From Paenibacillus aceti (lineage in GTDB: Bacteria > Bacillota > Bacilli > Paenibacillales > Paenibacillaceae): a stretch of DNA of 64,000 bases. The notes under the pieces were generated by a model, which worked only from the letters and a program-made list of their open reading frames with translations, did not search any database and had not been told where the DNA came from. The stretch spans positions 540,679 to 604,678 of the forward strand of contig NZ_KZ987724.1 of the NCBI RefSeq assembly GCF_003614185.1. The letters are read 5' to 3'. Positions 53,905 through 61,232 of the stretch are shown one piece after another. Position 1 is the first letter of the stretch. The number at the start of each line of letters is the position of its first letter. The translations under genes and the position numbers were made by a program.

Positions 53905-54723
53905 ATGAATTGGAAGCAGTTAACTAAAAGCAAGCCGCTCCTTATCGGCAGTTCGCTCATTGCCCTGTTAATGCTGATGATGCTAATCAGTTTGTTCTAT
54001 ACTCCTTATGGCCCCAACGATATGAATTCCGGCATACGGTTGTCGCATCCCCAATTGTCCCACTTATTTGGGACAGATAATTTCGGGCGGGATATCTTTA
54101 GCCGGATTATGAAGGGCTCACAGACCGCTTTTCTTATAGGGCTAAGTTCTGTGCTGATCGGATTATCCTTGGGTGTGCTTATCGGCGCAATCTCCGGCTA
54201 TTTCGGAGGCTGGCTGGACGAAGTGATTATGCGTTTGATGGACGCGCTGCTGGCTTTTCCGGGCATTTTGCTGGCCATCATGCTTGTTTCGGTATTTGGA
54301 CCGGGACTTAACAATACAATCATTGCCTTGGGCATCATGAGTATTCCCTCCTTCTCGCGGATCGCCCGCAGCGGTTTTATGCAGTATAAGGAGTTTGATT
54401 TCGTTAAGGCGGCAATAGCCAAAGGGGCAGGGCCGCTGCGAGTCATCTGGTATCATATTTTGCCTAATATTGCTTCGTCCCTTATTGTTGCCACCTCATT
54501 GAGATTCTCAGGCTCCATTCTGGCCGAGGCCGGGTTGAGCTATTTGGGACTAGGCGTACAGCCACCTGACCCAAGCTGGGGCAGAATGCTGAATGAAGCG
54601 CAGCCTTTTATGATCAATGCTCCTTGGTATGTTCTTATTACAGGTGTGATCATTACGATCATGGTTCTGGGTTTCAATTTATTGGGCGATGGGCTTCGTG
54701 ATCTTTATGACAGGAAGAGCTAG
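53905..54723 (+). CDS. Oligopeptide-type ABC permease (DppC-like)
   Basis: A 272-residue permease with LFGTDNFGRDIFSRIMKGS near the N-terminus and coupling motif FDFVKAAIAKGAGPLRVIWYHILPNI. ATG 53905 is preferred over GTG 53896, which overlaps the preceding gene and the AAAAGG site. Six membrane segments. Confidence 0.92.
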   Translation: MNWKQLTKSKPLLIGSSLIALLMLMMLISLFYTPYGPNDMNSGIRLSHPQLSHLFGTDNFGRDIFSRIMKGSQTAFLIGLSSVLIGLSLGVLIGAISGYFGGWLDEVIMRLMDALLAFPGILLAIMLVSVFGPGLNNTIIALGIMSIPSFSRIARSGFMQYKEFDFVKAAIAKGAGPLRVIWYHILPNIASSLIVATSLRFSGSILAEAGLSYLGLGVQPPDPSWGRMLNEAQPFMINAPWYVLITGVIITIMVLGFNLLGDGLRDLYDRKS

Positions 54724-54735
54724 GGGGTGGACATA

Positions 54736-55719
54736 ATGAATCCGGCTTTATTGGCCTTGGAGAATGTGGAGGTTGCCTTTTCCGTTAACGGGAAGAGCTA
54801 TCCAGCATTGCAGGATATCTCCTTTCAGGTAGGGGAGAAGGAAGTAGTAGGCATTGTAGGTGAATCTGGTTGTGGCAAGAGCCTGACTTCATTATCTGTG
54901 ATGGGCTTGCTGCCGGGTACGGCAAAGACGACAAAAGGCCAAATTGTTATGGATGGGCTGGCGGTAAGCGGCTTAACCCCGGAGGCCTGGTGCGAAATCA
55001 GGGGGAAACAAGTCTCCATGATCTTTCAAGACCCCATGACCGCATTAAATCCTCTAGTGCCGATCGGCAAGCAAATTGCTGAGACGCTATTAATACATTC
55101 CGCTGTTACAAAGAAGGAGGCTAAAGAACGGGCACTCGAAATGATGACCAAGGTTGGTCTATCCAGAGTTGAGCAGTTGTATAATGACTACCCTCATCAG
55201 CTCTCCGGCGGGATGCGGCAGAGAGTGATGATTGCCATGGCGTTGATCTGCAATCCACGGCTATTGATCGCTGATGAGCCCACTACGGCACTGGATGTTA
55301 CGATACAGGCCCAGATTCTCCAGCTACTACGTGATATTAATGAAACGATGGGTACAGCGATTATCTTAATCTCTCATGATTTGGGGGTTATTCGCGAGGT
55401 ATGCGATCGGGTTCTGGTCATGTACGCCGGGTATATCGTTGAGGACGCACCGGTGCAGCGTATATTAGAGGAACCGAAGCACCCGTATACGCGCGGCTTG
55501 CTGCACTGTATTCCTGATATCAGCAAGCGGGGACAGCCTCTGTACACGATACCTGGCAGAGTTCCGCCGATTACGGAACGGCCTGGAGGTTGTCCTTTTG
55601 CCGGGCGTTGTGCGCAGGCGATGCCGGAATGCAGGGAGCATGTGCCGCAACTAGAGCAAGTAGTGGAGCAGCATCAAGTTCGCTGCCATCTTTATCCCGG
55701 GGCAGGTGAAGCCGTATGA
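54736..55719 (+). CDS. Oligopeptide-type ABC ATPase (DppD-like)
   Basis: A 327-residue ATPase: Walker [10 protein letters not shown], signature [15 protein letters not shown], Walker [13 protein letters not shown] and switch His in ISHDLG. The C-terminal cysteine-rich [19 protein letters not shown] region is the oligopeptide/dipeptide ATPase extension that can bind an iron-sulfur cluster. GGGGGTGG precedes ATG 54736. Overlaps the next ATPase gene by 4 bases. Confidence 0.93.
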   Translation: MNPALLALENVEVAFSVNGKSYPALQDISFQVGEKEVVGIVGESGCGKSLTSLSVMGLLPGTAKTTKGQIVMDGLAVSGLTPEAWCEIRGKQVSMIFQDPMTALNPLVPIGKQIAETLLIHSAVTKKEAKERALEMMTKVGLSRVEQLYNDYPHQLSGGMRQRVMIAMALICNPRLLIADEPTTALDVTIQAQILQLLRDINETMGTAIILISHDLGVIREVCDRVLVMYAGYIVEDAPVQRILEEPKHPYTRGLLHCIPDISKRGQPLYTIPGRVPPITERPGGCPFAGRCAQAMPECREHVPQLEQVVEQHQVRCHLYPGAGEAV

Positions 55720-56723
55720 CACAGTCTCTACTCCGGGTTGAGGATTTATCGAAGCACTATGAAGTAGCGAGACAGGGACTGCTGGAAGAGAAGAGGTGCG
55801 TAAGGGCGGTAAATGGTGTTTCTTTTGACATCAGAGAAGGTGAAACGTTTGGACTAGTTGGGGAGAGCGGTTGCGGTAAATCTACGACAGGGCAAATGCT
55901 CGTTCATTTAGTGCAGCACACGGGTGGGCAGATCCATTTTGCTGGCAGAGATATTACCAATCTGTCCAAGCATGAGATGAAGGCGCTGCGCAAGGAGCTG
56001 CAAATCGTCTTCCAAGACCCTTATTCTTCGCTTAATCCGAAGAAAAAAATCGGCTGGCTGCTGGAAGAGCCGCTCATCATCCATCAAATCGGCAGCAAGG
56101 CTGAGCGGCAAAAAACCATAAGCGAAGTGCTGGAACAGGTTGGATTGGATCAAAGCCACCTTCAGCGCTATCCTCATGAGCTTAGCGGCGGCCAAAGACA
56201 ACGGGTCGGGATTGCTTCGGCTCTAGTTCTGAACCCTAAATTTATCGTTATAGATGAGGCGGTTTCGGCGCTCGATGTTTCCGTTCAGTCGCAAATCCTG
56301 AATCTGCTGAAGGAGCTGCAGCGGGTGCGCGGCCTAACTTATCTGTTCATCTCACATGACCTGAATGTTGTTCAGTACATGAGTGATCGAGTAGGTGTGA
56401 TGTATTTGGGAAAAATGGTGGAGATTTTCGATGTAGAAGCAGGCGGCGAGCCGCTGCATCCTTATACACGTGCGTTATTTTCGTCGATCCCTCAAGTAGG
56501 AAGCCGCCAGAAGGAACGTATCGTATTGTCTGGAGATGTTCCTAATCCCATTTCTCCGCCGCCCGGTTGCGCTTTCCATCCCAGATGTCCTTTGGCTGTG
56601 GAGCAGTGCCGTCACTCTACCCCTGTACTTCGCAGTCAGGAAGCCGGTCATTACGTTAGTTGTCATTTATATGAGGAGGAAGCAGTTCATGAGATTAGGA
56701 GTCATATCGGATCTGCATGTTGA
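55716..56723 (+). CDS. Oligopeptide-type ABC ATPase (DppF-like)
   Basis: A 335-residue ATPase: Walker [10 protein letters not shown], signature LSGGQRQRVGIASAL, Walker B FIVIDEAVSALD (Ala in place of the usual Pro, a known variant) and switch His in ISHDLN. The C-terminal CAFHPRCPLAVEQCRHSTP extension holds cysteines. Its end overlaps the metallophosphoesterase start by 35 bases. Confidence 0.93.
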   Translation: MTQSLLRVEDLSKHYEVARQGLLEEKRCVRAVNGVSFDIREGETFGLVGESGCGKSTTGQMLVHLVQHTGGQIHFAGRDITNLSKHEMKALRKELQIVFQDPYSSLNPKKKIGWLLEEPLIIHQIGSKAERQKTISEVLEQVGLDQSHLQRYPHELSGGQRQRVGIASALVLNPKFIVIDEAVSALDVSVQSQILNLLKELQRVRGLTYLFISHDLNVVQYMSDRVGVMYLGKMVEIFDVEAGGEPLHPYTRALFSSIPQVGSRQKERIVLSGDVPNPISPPPGCAFHPRCPLAVEQCRHSTPVLRSQEAGHYVSCHLYEEEAVHEIRSHIGSAC

Positions 56724-57501
56724 TCTAAACGAAGTGTCCGGGCAGCCGCTGATTGAGGAGGTATTGCTCGAGGTCGTTGCTGCAAGTGAATTGCAGCATC
56801 TGATCATTGCCGGCGATATCTCTAATGATGTGAACCGAAGCATGGCTGTACTGAGAAGACTGAAGGCTGAATCAGGCATTCCGGTGCTGTTCGTACCGGG
56901 TAACCATGATTATTGGAGCAAGGATAACGGTATAACCGATACTTGGGAGATTTACAGACAATATCAGTCTTATGAAGGCTGTTTGAGTCAGAATCCAATC
57001 CAGCTTGATGACGATTGGGTCGTTATCGGCAATTCCGGCTGGTACGACTATACAATGGGCGAGCCCAAATACAGTTTCGCCGATTTCGAGAAAATGCATG
57101 CTATGGACCGCACCTGGCAGGATAGCATTTACGTGAAGTGGAACATGAGCAATCAGGAGATTCATCGTTACTTCTATCGCCATTTAGAGCAGGAATTGGA
57201 GCGTCATCAGGGCCAAAATATTATTATGGTTACCCATATGCTCACCCACCCTTATTTTAAGGCGCCTGTCGATCATCCGCAGTGGCAGTATTTTAATGCT
57301 TTTCTTGGGAGTAATGAGTATGCTGAACTGTATCATAAATACAAGGTGCGCTACGGGATAATGGGTCATGTTCATTATCGCAAGCGAATGAAGGAACAGG
57401 AGACGGAGATGATCTGCGCTTGTCTTGGTTATCGCAAAGAATGGAGAACGGTGGAAGCGCTGAAGGAAGTTCAGGATTGCTTACAGATTATTTCGATCTA
57501 A
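56689..57501 (+). CDS. Calcineurin-type metallophosphoesterase
   Basis: A 270-residue metallophosphoesterase with the full motif set: GVISDLHVD (D-x-H), IAGDISND (GD), VPGNHDYW (GNHD), MVTHMLTHP and GHVHYRKR (GHxH). No signal peptide. ATG 56689 is chosen because ATGAGGAGGA lies ~9 bases upstream and motif I begins immediately. It overlaps the DppF-like gene by 35 bases, so it is translationally coupled. It probably dephosphorylates the imported compound or a derivative. Confidence 0.9.
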   Translation: MRLGVISDLHVDLNEVSGQPLIEEVLLEVVAASELQHLIIAGDISNDVNRSMAVLRRLKAESGIPVLFVPGNHDYWSKDNGITDTWEIYRQYQSYEGCLSQNPIQLDDDWVVIGNSGWYDYTMGEPKYSFADFEKMHAMDRTWQDSIYVKWNMSNQEIHRYFYRHLEQELERHQGQNIIMVTHMLTHPYFKAPVDHPQWQYFNAFLGSNEYAELYHKYKVRYGIMGHVHYRKRMKEQETEMICACLGYRKEWRTVEALKEVQDCLQIISI

Positions 57502-57608
57502 GAGACACCATAATAAAAGATATATTACAGATAGCCTCTGTTCATCGCTTAAATTAGCGGAGGGGGTGGTCCAAGCCTGCGACTCGATCTTACCATGCCT
57601 AAAAAATC

Positions 57609-57648
57609 AGCTCCTGAAATGTCCTTAAGGCGGTTCAGGAGCTTTTTG
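57609..57648 (+). terminator. Terminator of the nine-gene importer operon
   Basis: AGCTCCTGAA (57609-57618) pairs perfectly with TTCAGGAGCT (57634-57643), then TTTTT. Confidence 0.88.
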
Positions 57649-57695
57649 CATATTAGGGGATTATAAGTATTGCTCAACACTTGTGCGTTACCTTC

Positions 57696-58607
57696 TTAAG
57701 AATATTTCTTCATCATTTCATGCAAATAATTTCGAAAATCTTCAACATAAGTTTTTGGCTCTATTATTTCTAGATTTGTACCGAAGCTTGCTAGAAATTG
57801 AAATCCAATACTGTTTTGAGGAACATGGATTGTTGCCAATAAAAGTTCAGAACTATAGTTTTCAATACTCTTTCGACCATACCTTTCTATGAAGTGATCT
57901 TGTATGCTGGGCGAAATCAACGCTCTTACAGCGACTAGTTCCGGTTGATAACTTGTTTCATGTTCTTGTTCTAACGAATAATCCCTAGGGTTAAATGTTT
58001 TTTCATCTACATGAAACTGATCGATCCTAGATAATTTAAATGTTCTAAATCTCATGCGATGCAAACAGAATCCTTTCAAATACCAACTCGTTTCACTGAA
58101 ATGAAGCTGATAGGGCTCGACCATTCTCTTCGTTATCATGCCATTTTTATCGATATAATCAAATGAAATCAATCTTCTCGCTAATATGGCCTCTTGACAC
58201 ATCTTCAAGATTTGACGAATTTCGGACCGACCCTCCCAATCATAAAATGACAGTTGGATGGAACCTTTCGGGGACAACGGGCTAACCATGGCTTCTATTT
58301 TTTTTATCGTCACTTCAACTTCTTCGCTAATTAGAATTTGTTCCAATCCGCCGAGCGCGGTCAATATATTCTCCAAGTCAGAGCTGCTTAAAAGACGTTT
58401 ATCAACCTTATATTCGTCCATAATACCATAGCCACCATGAACTCCGTTGACAGAATAGATGGGGATATTTGATAAACTCAATGTTTCCATATCACGAAGA
58501 ATCGTTCTTTTGGTAACGTTAAATAACTGTGCGAATTCTTTGGTTGAAACAACATCCTTTTTCAGCAATATCATGATGATGGATATTAATCTCTCAACCT
58601 TTTCCAT
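57696..58607 (-). CDS. WYL-domain transcriptional regulator (YafY-like)
   Basis: A 303-residue regulator. The N-terminal HTH_11 is RLISIIMILLKKDVVSTKEFAQLFNVTKRTILRDMETL. The WYL domain (~residues 140-225) includes LISFDYIDKNG, VEPYQLHFSETSWYLKGFC and FRTFKLSRI. A WCX C-terminus follows. WYL domains bind nucleic acid or nucleotide-type ligands. Divergent from a VOC protein gene, with a palindrome between them. GAAGGAGAAC precedes the ATG. Confidence 0.9.
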   Translation of the reverse strand: MEKVERLISIIMILLKKDVVSTKEFAQLFNVTKRTILRDMETLSLSNIPIYSVNGVHGGYGIMDEYKVDKRLLSSSDLENILTALGGLEQILISEEVEVTIKKIEAMVSPLSPKGSIQLSFYDWEGRSEIRQILKMCQEAILARRLISFDYIDKNGMITKRMVEPYQLHFSETSWYLKGFCLHRMRFRTFKLSRIDQFHVDEKTFNPRDYSLEQEHETSYQPELVAVRALISPSIQDHFIERYGRKSIENYSSELLLATIHVPQNSIGFQFLASFGTNLEIIEPKTYVEDFRNYLHEMMKKYS

Positions 58608-58642
58608 ATGTTCTCCTTCTTTTTTGAACTTTATTTATAAAT

Positions 58643-58662
58643 GGTGACATACATATGTCACC
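58643..58662. promoter_or_regulatory. Palindromic operator between WYL regulator and VOC gene
   Basis: GGTGACAT-ACAT-ATGTCACC: 8-base perfect arms with a 4-base centre in the divergent promoter region. Likely target of the WYL regulator. Confidence 0.65.
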
Positions 58663-58708
58663 TCTTATTCATTATACTACATTTATAACAAGAAGGAGGT
58701 TTTACTTT

Positions 58709-59173
58709 ATGTCAGCTATTGTCTATTTAAACTTTGATGGGGTTGCAGAACAAGCGATTGATTTTTATTCGGAGGCTTTAAATGCAATTGAAGTAAAAAA
58801 AGTTAAATTTAAGGATTTTCCGCAAGATCCAAACTACCCGTTACCGGAAAATGAGTTAAATATGATCATGGAGTCTTCAGTAGAATTTGCAGGCGGGAAA
58901 ATCATGATGTCGGATATTATACCTTCGATGAAGAGTGTAACGGGCGAGTTGGTTAAAGGTAATAATATACTGATTAGTATCGTTAATGATGATAAACAGG
59001 CACTAGAAAAATATTTTTCTAATTTGTCTGTAGGTGGTTATGTTATCATGCCGTTATCCAATACGCCTTGGTCTTCGTGCTTTGGGATGCTGGTCGATAA
59101 GTTCGGAGTTTCCTGGAAGTTTAATAGTGACGCAGATAAGTTTCTAAATAACGTAATTTCCAACAAACAGTAA
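58709..59173 (+). CDS. VOC-family protein (PhnB/YjdN type)
   Basis: A 154-residue glyoxalase-fold protein (MSAIVYLNFDGVAEQAIDFYSEALNA..., GKIMMSDIIPSMK, VIMPLSNTPWSSCFGMLVDKFGVSWKFN). The PhnB/3-demethylubiquinone-methyltransferase-like group; the enzymatic role is unknown. ATG 58709 has AAGAAGGAGG ~9 bases upstream. Paired with the divergent WYL regulator. Confidence 0.85.
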   Translation: MSAIVYLNFDGVAEQAIDFYSEALNAIEVKKVKFKDFPQDPNYPLPENELNMIMESSVEFAGGKIMMSDIIPSMKSVTGELVKGNNILISIVNDDKQALEKYFSNLSVGGYVIMPLSNTPWSSCFGMLVDKFGVSWKFNSDADKFLNNVISNKQ

Positions 59174-59235
59174 CTCATTTTTGCATATCCCTTAGGCGTA
59201 TAAATCTATTCAGAACAGGAGAATGGATTTGATTT

Positions 59236-59409
59236 ATGGAAATCGGAGATCTAATTCCAGTAAAATCGAGAGCAGATTTAAGGATTTGGCTGCAGAACAA
59301 TTTATCGGAGACGGATCTAGCGCAGAGACTGTCTCCCAGGAGCAAAAAAAGTTCAAGGACTGAATTGTACGGTCAATGGAACGATAATGGACGTCTGCTA
59401 GACTATTAA
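59236..59409 (+). pseudogene. Internally deleted YdeI/OmpD-associated family gene
   Basis: A 57-codon frame starting MEIGDLIPVKSRADLRIWLQ resembles the start of YdeI-type proteins (S-R-x-x-L-R-x-W-L-x-x-N). It jumps to RLSPRSKKSSRTELYGQW, like their C-terminal FTPRKKxSxWSELN motif. The central ~100 residues are missing. A relic with an ATG and an AACAGGAG site still in place. The assignment rests on remembered family patterns. Confidence 0.5.
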
Positions 59410-59422
59410 TATAGGCAAGAAT

Positions 59423-59466
59423 AAAAAAACCGTCAAAAGTCTTGATTTTACAAGGTTTTGACGGGT
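59423..59466. terminator. Bidirectional terminator between YdeI relic and L4 paralogue
   Basis: CCGTCAAAA (59430-59438) and TTTTGACGG (59456-59464), with a run of seven A on the left (T on the minus strand). Ends transcription of the L4 paralogue on the minus strand. Confidence 0.8.
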
Positions 59467-59474
59467 TAAAAATG

Positions 59475-60098
59475 TTAAGAGTACATTTCCGTAATCATAT
59501 TGACGGCTTCCTTGGCGATTATTAATTTATCACAATTCAGAACGTTGTATACATTAAGTGAATCTGCTACAGTGGTTTCTACACCAGGAATGTTATTGGC
59601 GCTCTTAAAAACAAAGTTATTTATCATAGGTGTAACAATTAGCACCTTTTTCTCTGCCCCAAGAGCATTAAGCATAGCTACTATAGACTTTGTCCTGTAG
59701 TTATCCAACTTGATTTCATCGACGACAATGAATTCTTTATTCTGTACTTTGCTTGATAAGGCAGATTTTATCGCGAGCCGCTTAACCTTTTTATTGAGTT
59801 TGTAGCTATAGTCGCGAGGTTTAGGAGCAAACACAACTCCTCCACCGCGCCAATGTGGCATACGAATCGAACCTGCTCTAGATTTATCAATTTTATTCTG
59901 CTTATATGGTTTTCTGCCACCGCCCCTAACTTCACCACGTGTTAATGCAGATTGGGTTCCACTGCGATTATTTGCTAGATAATTTAGAACTGCATCATGC
60001 ATAACTGATTCATTGGGAATAATACCAAAAATAGATTCTTCAAGTTCCATTTCCCCAACATGAATACCATCCATGTTAAAAATAGTAACGTTCAACAT
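59475..60098 (-). CDS. rplD: Stand-alone divergent ribosomal protein L4 (RplD) paralogue
   Basis: A 207-residue, full-length L4-like protein, the same length as bacterial L4. Conserved blocks: SVFGI-like ESIFGIIPNESVMHDAVLNY, GEVRGGGRKPYKQ, GSIRMPHWRGGGVVFAPKPRDYSYKLNKKVKRLAIKSALS, NNIPGVET. The usual loop tip WRQKGTGRARQG is YKQNKIDKSRAG here (residues 65-76), so the KGTGRA segment lining the exit tunnel near the macrolide site is replaced. It is not in the S10 ribosomal operon: neighbours are a YdeI relic and a CD3324-like gene. CTGGAGG lies 8 bases before the ATG. A 30-codon leader ORF precedes it. It could be an inducible, drug-tolerant L4. Confidence 0.9.
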   Translation of the reverse strand: MLNVTIFNMDGIHVGEMELEESIFGIIPNESVMHDAVLNYLANNRSGTQSALTRGEVRGGGRKPYKQNKIDKSRAGSIRMPHWRGGGVVFAPKPRDYSYKLNKKVKRLAIKSALSSKVQNKEFIVVDEIKLDNYRTKSIVAMLNALGAEKKVLIVTPMINNFVFKSANNIPGVETTVADSLNVYNVLNCDKLIIAKEAVNMITEMYS

Positions 60099-60124
60099 TA
60101 TTCTTTCCTCCAGATCCTAAACTT

Positions 60125-60217
60125 TCAGGATGTTGGTACCCACATCCAAAGTAAAAACTTCATTGCATTAGAAAAGTTGTTGATTAATGTTCTTTGTATA
60201 TTTACAATAGCATCCAT
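60125..60217 (-). CDS. 30-codon leader ORF upstream of the L4 paralogue
   Basis: Encodes MDAIVNIQRTLINNFSNAMK followed by FLLWMWVPTS and stop. It has an excellent CGGAGG site (60226-60231) 8 bases before its ATG, and ends 26 bases before the L4 start. The end of the ORF can form GGATGT/ACATCC, which competes with pairing of CCAxxATCC to GGATxTGG next to the L4 ribosome binding site. This matches the logic of ribosome-stalling leader peptides. It is too short for routine gene calling; expression is unproven. Confidence 0.6.
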   Translation of the reverse strand: MDAIVNIQRTLINNFSNAMKFLLWMWVPTS

Positions 60218-60344
60218 TATATTAACCTCCGTTTGTCCTGCTACATTTTAGAAGAACCGCTAGTAATTAAGGTAACAGATAGAAATCACATAAACTATAC
60301 ACAAAACGGCTCTGTAATGTTTGGTATAACCTGCATCAGGGGAC

Positions 60345-60382
60345 AAAAAAAGATGGTCCCGTGTGAGTACAGGGATCATCTT
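60345..60382 (-). terminator. Terminator of the CD3324-like gene
   Basis: On the minus strand AAGATGATCCC pairs with GGGACCATCTT (one mismatch) followed by seven T. It separates the CD3324-like gene from the leader/L4 transcript, whose promoter should lie in 60218-60344; I see no strong consensus boxes there. Confidence 0.8.
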
Positions 60383-60419
60383 ATAATTTGTGCACAATAA
60401 GGATCGCAGTTCAGCGTTT

Positions 60420-60683
60420 TTATTTGTTATAAATTATTTTTCTGATAGCATAAACAGAAAGGCAGTAAGATTCTGCAAGTTCCTGAATCGAATTACCAGA
60501 ATTATATGCTTGTATTATTTCACTATTTCTCCTATCAATCTCTTTACGAAAACCGGATAATTCTCCCCAATTTTTATGTTGATCTTTAATTGCCGGAATG
60601 TAGATGTATTCACCTTGTATAAAATCTTGCAATTTTTCAACCAATTCTTTTGGGAGAATGTCATTAGCGTTGATATACCTCAT
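60420..60683 (-). CDS. CD3324-family protein (small helix-turn-helix)
   Basis: An 87-residue protein: MRYINANDILPKELVEKLQD, GEYIYIPA, NWGELSGFRKEIDRRNSEII, then an HTH-like IQELAESYCLSVYAIRKIIY. This pattern matches the CD3324 family (Mor-like DNA-binding) as I remember it. AAGGAGTGAG lies 8-9 bases before the ATG. Single gene with its own terminator; target unknown. Confidence 0.8.
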   Translation of the reverse strand: MRYINANDILPKELVEKLQDFIQGEYIYIPAIKDQHKNWGELSGFRKEIDRRNSEIIQAYNSGNSIQELAESYCLSVYAIRKIIYNK

Positions 60684-60750
60684 GTAGACTCACTCCTTGA
60701 ATAAATGTAGGATCTCAAGTAGCAAAGCCAGCATGATTGGTGATGATGTT

Positions 60751-60792
60751 ATTCCATGCAAATATCACCAAATATCTGTCTTTGCATGGAAT
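60751..60792. repeat. 12-bp perfect inverted repeat upstream of the CD3324-like gene
   Basis: ATTCCATGCAAA (60751-60762) and TTTGCATGGAAT (60781-60792), 18 bases apart, ~70 bases before the CD3324-like start. No T-run. Possible operator or mRNA hairpin. Confidence 0.65.
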
Positions 60793-60944
60793 TGAACATG
60801 GGTTATAGTAATATTCTTACGAGACATAATCATTCTCCCACTATAAATTAATGTTTTCTTTCATTTGCTCACGTTTTCTTAGAATCTCAAACACGATGTT
60901 CTCAAGAGATGGGGATATCATGCTGTTATGACATATTTTTCTCG

Positions 60945-61232
60945 AGGAACCGGTGACGGGAATAAAGCCTGGAACACATTTTCCAATCTGTGGATGGTAC
61001 CTATGATCGCACCTTGGATATCCACAATTCCCTCGACGGTTTACCCTCCCATGTCACACTGGGTCTATGCCCTCACATTCCTTCGTTCTACCTCTCAAGG
61101 GGTGGATGCCGCTTCTTGCTCCTTTACTGGGTCGTTGCCCTTATGATGAAAAATCTGCGGCTACTCCGTGCTTCTGTTTGTCGCGTTTGAAGTCTAAGCA
61201 CTGTGAAGCAAGATGAATCGTTAATGTTTGAA
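60945..61232 (-). ncRNA. Candidate IS110 bridge-RNA region
   Basis: About 290 bases of conserved-looking, GC-richer DNA lie 3' of the transposase within the element and contain no convincing gene. IS110-family elements encode a bridge RNA in a non-coding end that pairs with target and donor DNA. In the IS1111 group it is downstream of the transposase, as here. The position fits; the structure was not computed. Confidence 0.4.
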
